Origin: Manduca sexta | Lineage: Eukaryota; Arthropoda; Insecta; Lepidoptera; Sphingidae | Length of the DNA stretch: 64,000 nt | NCBI RefSeq assembly: GCF_014839805.1 | Contig: NC_051142.1 | Coordinates: 16,400,589-16,464,588 of the forward strand | Direction: 5' to 3' | Shown here: positions 57,234-64,000 of the stretch, one piece after another | How the letters are laid out: each line of letters begins with the position of its first letter | Numbering within the stretch: position 1 is the stretch's first letter | Notes under the pieces: model-generated | Seen by the model: the letters and a program-made list of their open reading frames with translations, nothing else | Databases searched by the model: none | What the model was told of the DNA's origin: nothing | Made by a program: the position numbers and the translations under genes

Positions 57234-59779
57234 GTTTCTCGGGTAATTTGCAGTTCTCTCGTTCTAATTCGCACATGTTTTTAAATGATTTGTACTCATT
57301 TTTCCATGTCATAGTGTTGTACCGCTGCGCGCACACCGCACCATAACTGAAATGAGACTTATTTATAACGTACTAGCTGACCCGACAGACGTTGTGACGT
57401 CTTAATTATGAATTTGCAGCGCGCATTCTGTCAATCGCTGACAGTTATTTCAAACAGTTGACAGTTATATAAAATTAATATTTTCGTTAAGGTTTCCAAA
57501 TTTTTTTAATTTTCCGCGCACTTTTTTGATTTTTTTTCTTTCATAAGAACCTTCTCCGGACTATAACAAACACGACATAAAAAAAAATGCGAAATCGGTC
57601 CAGCCGTTCACGCGTGATGGCGTGACCAAGGGAAATAGGAATTCATTTTTATATATATGTATAGATTCTATGTTTATTTCTCTTCCACTAACCATGGACG
57701 TCTCCAGGCTGTGGACGGACTGTATTTTATATATCACTGTGTTGCAGCTATAATGTCAAAGTAACACTCACCCACAACATCACGCATTTATCCCCGAAGG
57801 GGTATGCAGAGGCGCAACCAGGGCATCCACTTTTCGCCAAGTTGTTCTGTCGCTTGATATTATAGGAGGCGAGCCTATCACTTTGTCCGACCCGGGATTC
57901 GAACCCAGGACCTCAGAGCGCTGTCGTACCGCGCGTGCAGTACAACTACGCCACCAAGGCAGTCAAATGTCAAAATCATAACATCCTCTGAGTAACATCC
58001 ACATAGGAACATAATTAGTTAACAAGGTACTAAGTAACTACTTACTTATCAAGTAATTCTTAGGGATAGTTTAGTAATACTCACTTATCCTTATAAATAT
58101 TTATACATAATAGATCGCAGTCCCGGTATATAGACATCGGCCATTTCCTAAATTTTTTTGCAGTAATTCCGGGTATTAATGCTGCAAAAACATGTGTATA
58201 TATGGAATGAATAAAATAATTTATAAGGATTGCCACTCATTTTTTTTTGTTTACGTACTGGTCGTTGCAGGAGGGGTATCCCCTTTGCGCGTTGTAATCC
58301 TAAAAATGAGGCAGAATAAAGTTTTTTTTTAATAGATATTAATATATTTGGTTTCGATGATCTGAAAACCTCTTTGGAACATTTTGTCACTATGAAGAAG
58401 TAACCCTAGAAACAGCCTCAGCTATATATCACATGTATATATATATAAAACGTAATGATTATATTATCTTTGATATATCATTGTAGTTTCGGCCATGGCT
58501 ATTCGCGCGCTCTAGTTAAACATTTTTATGGCTTTTTTCTGAAGGTCCCTACTGTATTTTTGATCATAAAAGCATTATGCTGGTGATGACGTTCCAGTCA
58601 GAGCCACAAATTTGCACTTCGTATTTGTTCTAATGCCGTTATTGCCAATATCTAGATATAACATACAGCCCAGGACAAAATGCACAATGTTTTAACTTTT
58701 AGAACTTCTACTAACCTCAAAAACACCCATTCTCCACTCTGCCAGTATGGGTCATAGTAAGTTTCAATTTTTCCATGATGAGCGAACTTTCCTAATTCTT
58801 TCTGCAGTTTTTCAAGAGGATCCTCGTTAATTCTTCGAATTGGTTTTGAACTGGTAAATAGAGTACGTTTTATACGTATCCAAATATATAGAGCGATAGA
58901 AAGATGTGGAGTTGGTGCTTCAACGCTTCTATCAATTTTACTATATTTGATGTGATGGTGGTAAGCTGATCATATCGGGTCAAATGCAAATTCCGTGCTG
59001 CTTACAAAACAATCTACTGCAAGATAAAAATAAATACAAACGCGCTAGGAAGGTTCAAGATACAGATAGGAAATACGTAAGTATGTTTAGGACCGTATAA
59101 TATCTTTCCACTGACAACCCTGTAACTCGTTACTAGGTAAGTTTGTGTGCATTGGCCATATTTCGTCAACTTTGGAATACATATTACATACTTAAACAAA
59201 AAAAAACAGTACAATCGTCAATAAATTGCCGTCTCGTTAGTCGAGAACCTGCGTCGACAATCTCACTGCTACTTTTAAGTTATAATTAATGGAAATATAC
59301 CTATTAAATCAATTAGAGTTAAAACGATGACTAAAAATAATAAACTTACTTATTATTTTGTCCATGTTTGATTGTATAGTTTGTGAAATTTCTTTTCCGC
59401 GTTTGATTTCCGTGCGCAGTCGCTTCCCCTGCAAAATTTGCGGAGTTTACTTAGCTACATAATGATATTACGATTTATTTTTAGTTTCGATCAGGACAGG
59501 CCGTCGGTCTTATTGGTGCGATAAATCACGTACGTCGAGGAAAACGTTTTCGACAAAGACTAGCGTAACCCTCCCTTACCCATTAAATTTTCTTTCAGTA
59601 CCCTTGGGGTTGATGTAATTCTGTATGTAGTACTTACCTACATAAATGTAATTCTATATAAGTTTAAGTACATCTATCTATCATGTACGTCTATATTTTC
59701 AGTCCTTTCACTTAGTTTAGTGTTATAACTTACTTAGAATTATTAATAAAACTATGCATCTAATGCTATTTATGTGCAT
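57234..59779 (-). CDS. Small secreted Kazal-like protein, four exons, 3' end missing
   Basis: The minus-strand exons are 59779-59734, 59428-59350, 58850-58716 and 57346-57234. The phases match at every junction (1, 2, 2, leaving 1) and each intron is GT-AG. The protein opens MHINSIRCIVLLIIL, a short signal peptide, then REATAHGNQT with three N-glycosylation sequons (NQT, NFT, NYT) within 15 residues. A charged stretch (EDPLEKLQKELGKFAHH) follows, then YYDPYWQSGEW, and a Kazal-like core YGAVCAQR...FKNMCELERENC. Typical Kazal inhibitors use six cysteines, and only three are seen in this core, so it is atypical or its last cysteines lie in an unfound exon. It is probably secreted; inhibitor activity is inference. 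Neighbour: head to head with the gene at 60455. A Helitron ends 26 bases upstream of the fourth exon. Confidence 0.66.
57373..57665 (-). mobile_element. Complete non-autonomous Helitron
   Basis: On the minus strand it runs from TC (TCTATACATATATATAAAA) to CTAG (GTCGGGTCAGCTAG), with A before and T after, the Helitron insertion signature. It is 293 bp. The interior (CACGCCATCACGCGTGAACG, TGTCAGCGATTGACAGAATG) matches 27475-27745. It ends 26 bases before the fourth Kazal-like exon. Confidence 0.85.
57775..57966 (-). mobile_element. tRNA-derived SINE
   Basis: The minus strand shows an A box (TGGCGTAGTTGTACT), a B box (GGGTTCGAATCCC), GTGATAGGCTCGCCTCC, and ends near CCCCTTCGGGGATAAATGCG. It is the best copy of the family also seen at 9135, 12480 and 19890. 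The tRNA-like head is only a pol III promoter relic, not a tRNA gene. Confidence 0.85.
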
Positions 59780-60454
59780 AACAAAACTTCTAGTGTTTAT
59801 TATTATCCTTTACACACTGACTAACTTTATAACATTTGTGAATTACACGCAAGACTTGAGAAGTTGATTATAATTAAACGCAAATTAAAATCATAATAAT
59901 TTCTATTCTTTTGTTATATACTAACCAGAAATGGCTGGATAAACAGTACAGTAGCAATACCACCCATTTGAACTTACAGATGTTTATAGCCAGTGGATAT
60001 CTAATTACACTGGCTCAAAGCTCAGGTATAACTACTTCTTGTGGTACCTGGCTATATTTTTCCTCTATGTAGGTTTCACTCAACAAAATAAGGTATAGGC
60101 AAGTTGGTAGTTAGCGCTTGGCACGGTATGTTATAGCGGTCATTATGACATGGATAAATTATTTAAATCTTTTATATTTTATGTTTAATGTCAGTTAATA
60201 TACCATTGAATAACGTATAAGTCGAGAAGATAAATACTAGTAATAAATAACTATAGCACACTTATACAGATTTAAGTTTTCCTTCAGTGAAAACATCGAT
60301 TATTAAAAACTCAAAATAAAATATATTTTTATCTGACAACACAGTTCTAAGCTGTCAACCAGTGTAGCGGTATTGGGAGTATTGCATAAAAATCGTCAAA
60401 TATTAATGAGATTATGCAGTTCCCGGCATAGAATTTTAACTATAAATTAGAGAA
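59780..60454. promoter_or_regulatory. Divergent promoter interval, Kazal-like gene / plus-strand nuclear protein gene
   Basis: The 675 bases between two outward-facing ATGs should contain both transcription starts. The DNA is AT-rich with no clear TATA or Inr that I can single out. GAGAAATGTCC at the plus-strand start is a good insect initiation context. Confidence 0.5.
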
Positions 60455-60944
60455 ATGTCCACCGAATACGATCAGCATATAAAAATCAAGCTCGAGCCTG
60501 AGACGGACCATCAATTGGACTCTGAAAATGGAATCACACAATCTGCGGACGACATCGTCAATCAAAAGCCCGAATTTGTTAATATCAAGATGGAAATAGA
60601 TATTGAAAACAATGTATCCAAGTAAGCAGTGTATTTGTAATATCATAGTACCTTAGGCTCTCTCTGCGATCAGTGGATAAGTAAATATTTCAGAAAGTAG
60701 TTCACCTACTTTTACCTGTTTATACGGTACGTTAGCATTAAGAATAGATATTATAAATATTTCGTTTATTAAAATTTGCGCGATTTGATAAATAATTATT
60801 TTTGATGATTATAATATTGTAATGAACAAAAGGTTTATACCTTTATAAATAAAATTATAACTGGTCGTACCTATACATTATAGATTTGAAAATAAAATAT
60901 TCAAAGCTATTATAAAATAAAATTTTATTTGGGTCTTTAAACGC

Positions 60945-60984
<40 letters not shown>

Positions 60985-62942
60985 AAAAATGATAATTTAT
61001 ATTTATTCAAAAAAGCATAATGTTCATAAAAGAAAAATGTGGTTAATATAAATTATTTAACAGTTTATGTTTGGTTTCAATTGGCTGAGATGTGAGTGTA
61101 ATATGAAGTTAAAAATGAAATCCCTGGTTTCACATATCTCATATTTAAATAAACCAGTCATTCATACTACCAACGCCTCATAAGTGCAGCCCTAATTAAT
61201 ATTCTATGTTTAGAGAGTGATATCTATTAAAAGGCCATCTGAATTTGAATGAATGAATTTGCTACTAGATCAAAATTATTGAGTCGAAAACAATGGTTGG
61301 CTTTTAATTATTAGATGATGTGACTGTGTTAGTGTTAAATGATTATATCATTAAACAATTTATCATAGTATGTTGCATATTCAATTGGGCGAGTTACTTG
61401 CTACATTAGACAAGGCCTATACATCTGGAATAATATAATAATAATAATAATAATATCAGCCCTGTATTATATACTTGCCCACTGCTGAGCACGGGCCTCC
61501 TCTACTACTGAGAGGGATTAGGCCTTAGTCCACCACGCTGGCCTAGTGCGGATTAGTAGACTTCACACACCTTCGAAATTCCTATAAAAAAATTGTCAGA
61601 TGTGCAGGTTTCCTCACGATGTTTTCCTTCACCATTAAAGCGAACGATAAATTCACAAAGAATACACACATGATTTTTAGAAAAGTTAGAGGTGTCTGCC
61701 CTTGGGGTATGAACCTGCAGACATTCGTTTTGACAGTCCGTTCCACACCCAACTAGACTATCGCCGCTTACTCTGGAATAATATTCTGACTTCAAAATCT
61801 ATATCTAGAATGCTCTGAAATTCAATTTGTGTACTATCTCACACATCTGCTAGTGATGAATTATTCAGATTGATCTGAATTAATATTGGTGAGTATTCTG
61901 AATTTAAACTAATTTAAATCCAGAATTCATTCTGTTTCAATTTGTTTAGGGAACAAATTTTAGCAACGCCCTAAATAGTATAGTTACAAAAATGTAATCA
62001 TGAGCTTAGGAGGTGCTCAAAGGCTGTACATAAACATGCCCAGGGCGCCCAAGTGGCTAAGACCGGCAATTGTACATTCTGTAGGCTTATTATGCAGAAA
62101 AGTCAATATCAGTATTTTTATGCTATAACAGGATGACAAAGTCGCAAGTCAATTCAGAAATAAAGAAAATACTGAATAAAAGAAATTAATTTTCTTGTAT
62201 TCATCTGAAAACACTACATTGATCCCAGAAAGTGAGGCTAGGATGATAGTTACTGGACAAATAAACTATTACAAAGGCTAAAATCTCATAGTGGTTCTAT
62301 TTTGCATCCAATAAAAAAACCTACAAATCTGTGACATATCCACTGCTATCAATGTTGCTCCTTTATATTAAATAAATATGGTGGATCCACTAAGACAATA
62401 TATCCCTGAGATACAAGCTTGATGATTTCCTATATTTGACAGGTTAATTTGTTGCAGTATCAAGCAAGAATTCAAGCAGCCTCCGTGTCCTGACAGTACG
62501 AGTGCGCCCAGCTCTCCTGCCCCAGGGACCATGGTTAAAATGGAGTATGAAGACCCAATAGATTCTATGAACAACGAAGTGTATTATACCAATGAGGAGA
62601 ATCTTAATGTAATTAGAAAACTTACATTTAATTTCAACACAACTCATATACAATGTATACAAAGTATTGTTCTTCTTGTAATATAAGTGTCGTTCTTTGT
62701 AATGAAAGTAACGAAAATTATAATAGATTAAAATCACAAAAAAACGTAATTGTCATTCAGCAAACCTTTATTTACACCGTAAACAGATTGCACATTTGTT
62801 TTAGGGTTTTTTTTTTAAATCCCGTTGCTACGTAGCTAATTATTGCATTCCTTCCAGGACCAACACCAGGAGACGTACAATAGTTCATATTTGGTACCAG
62901 CTATGATGCAGCCCAATACATCGCAATGTTATTTTGACAATG
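60455..62942 (+). CDS. N-terminal part of a putative nuclear/transcriptional protein (runs off the window)
   Basis: Exons 60455-60621, 62458-62608 and 62858-62942 join in phase (2, 0, then 1) with GT-AG junctions, giving 134 complete residues so far. The peptide is acidic, serine/proline rich, without a signal peptide. It has four psi-K-x-E SUMO-type motifs (IKLE, IKME, IKQE, VKME) in otherwise unlike surroundings. Such N-termini are common in insect C2H2 zinc-finger regulators, but no DNA-binding domain lies in this window, so the family is not known. The next exon should lie beyond 62942. A weak alternative is a terminal exon after TCCGTCCGTGCAG near 63211, reading DINIPTTDDQGL then stop. 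Confidence 0.75.
60951..60980. repeat. (AT)15 microsatellite
   Basis: An uninterrupted AT dinucleotide run within intron 1 of the gene at 60455. Confidence 0.95.
61437..61771 (-). mobile_element. Full-length tRNA-derived SINE with 13-bp target-site duplication
   Basis: The minus strand carries an A-box region (GATAGTCTAGTTGGGTGTGG), a B box (AGGTTCATACCCC), GAAAACATCGTGAGGAAACC, AATCCGCACTAGGCCAGCGT and a (TAT)n-type tail. The identical 13-mer TCTGGAATAATAT flanks it (61424-61436 and 61772-61784), showing target-primed insertion. The minus-strand open stretch at 61553-61795 is this element, not a gene. Confidence 0.93.
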
Positions 62943-64000
62943 GTAAGGACAAAAAATTAAAATACCCAGTCTCATCTATATGAGATTACTATTATTATTC
63001 TTATTGATACTATTATTATTCCCACATCTTCTATCATATTAAATAAGATAAATTGTAACCCAGGTTGGATATCGGGTATCGTAAACGAGCTTTATAATGC
63101 TTTACGCCAAACTTTGTGACACCTCCAATTTTCAGAAAATAATCTGAATTTATTATCTGTGTTTGAATTTTTTTTAACCCACCTCATCAGTCCCCCGTCC
63201 GTCCGTGCAGACATAAATATACCAACAACCGATGACCAAGGATTATGATACGTTTAGGATATTTTAGTAACAAATTATGGTTTTATAGTCTATGGTATTT
63301 TTATCTGTGATGAATTTATCGAGAACATAGATTTATAATAAACAAGATGGAACCGTCACGAATATCAGCGCTGAGAAACTAGGTAGTGATTTAGGCACCT
63401 TTATTTGTTACTTTGCGCGTGCGCATTATTTTAAATTTGTCAAGCTGGTTTTGATGGGCAAAGTTACCTCATTTTAAACACCCTGTTTTTATCGGACGCG
63501 GCTCTTCAATAGAACGAATTACTCTCGCGGGCGATGGATAGTTGAACGATGTTATACCTATTTCATACATAATATCAGAAATGGGCTTACCAAAAAAAAA
63601 CACATTTTTTAATACCTCATAATCAGCTTATTTTTCTTTCATTATACTACTGTAACTGTACTATTTCTCGTGTCTTAAATTTCTGAGAAAAGCGGATTAA
63701 TTCATATTATTTTTGTCGAACCTTTAAAACTACATAGAGGGGAAACTTTGTGACAAATGTTTTATGCCGCCAAGATAGTCCCAAATGATCGAGAAAAGTA
63801 GAACTTGTTCAATGTAATCTAATTAGCTTTGTTTGGTTATATATATTTAAAAGACCGAAAATCTGGCGATTCTACTTGTCAATTTGTTGCAAAGTTGGCC
63901 CCTGAGATTGAAAATTATAATACATATAAACGGAGCAAGTGTGTCGCAAAGTTACACAACGTTTCTTGTTCTCAGGAAAAATTCCTCTGAACAAACCTTG
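62943..64000. other. Intron/continuation of the gene at 60455; no further exon assigned
   Basis: AT-rich DNA without a clear acceptor-plus-open-frame in the required phase, apart from the weak candidate near 63211 mentioned with the gene. Confidence 0.4.

Noticed and set aside
57880..57966. Functional tRNA gene on the minus strand
   Set aside because: The A and B boxes belong to a SINE head with a SINE body attached; no cloverleaf with intact acceptor stem was recognised.
59753..59869. Plus-strand 38-codon hydrophobic ORF (MHLMLFMCITKLLVF...)
   Set aside because: It is antisense to and overlaps the phase-matched signal-peptide exon of the Kazal-like gene; the minus-strand model explains more.
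61553..61795. 80-codon minus-strand ORF
   Set aside because: It is the interior of the full-length SINE with target duplication.
1..64000. CRISPR arrays, operons, prokaryotic or phage features
   Set aside because: Intron-bearing animal genes and lepidopteran repeats throughout; no regularly spaced repeats.

Overview
The window looks like chromosomal DNA from a ditrysian moth or butterfly. It is AT-rich, with spliced genes that use ordinary GT-AG introns. Its repeats are typically lepidopteran: tRNA-derived SINEs, short A^T-inserted Helitrons, RTE and R1 non-LTR 3' ends, and many small TIR elements. I name no species. The bacterial categories (operons, CRISPR, ribosome binding sites) do not apply.

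Layout. Bases 1-34000 are gene-poor and built almost entirely from old mobile elements. They include a broken Mutator-like transposase (2949-3570), a hAT-type MITE with a perfect 8-bp target duplication (6342-6551), several Helitrons and SINEs, an R1-type reverse-transcriptase relic (25360-25560) and a perfect 32-bp-arm hairpin (30758-30828). Only weak gene hints occur there: a terminal exon near 1771, an orphan ORF at 25106, and a CpG-rich promoter-like patch near 30000.

Bases 34000-49700 hold the best-supported genes, arranged head to head. On the minus strand is a six-exon ZAD plus C2H2 zinc-finger transcription factor (34420-38169, about 583 aa, 14 fingers). On the plus strand is a Codanin-1 (discs lost type) gene of 18 modelled exons (39013-49700, about 1340 codons), which carries the RRIKPT Asf1-binding motif. 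The 843 bp between their start codons should hold both promoters and also contains an RTE tail.

Bases 49700-64000 hold a second, smaller head-to-head pair. One member is a minus-strand gene for a small secreted Kazal-like protein (59779 down to at least 57234), assembled from four phase-compatible short exons. The other is the 5' part of a plus-strand nuclear protein gene (60455-62942, continuing past the window) with four psi-K-x-E SUMO-type motifs. Introns here are full of MITEs, Helitrons and SINEs, several with exact target-site duplications.

How the genes fit together: the zinc-finger protein and Codanin-1 are both nuclear or chromatin-linked, and Codanin-1 is known to control Asf1-dependent histone supply. 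Their shared promoter may only reflect compact housekeeping organisation. No multi-gene pathway or novel defence-like system is evident. The most novel items are the small secreted gene, the duplicated splice acceptor and the exon-3 phase conflict in Codanin-1, and the intronic THAP-like start.
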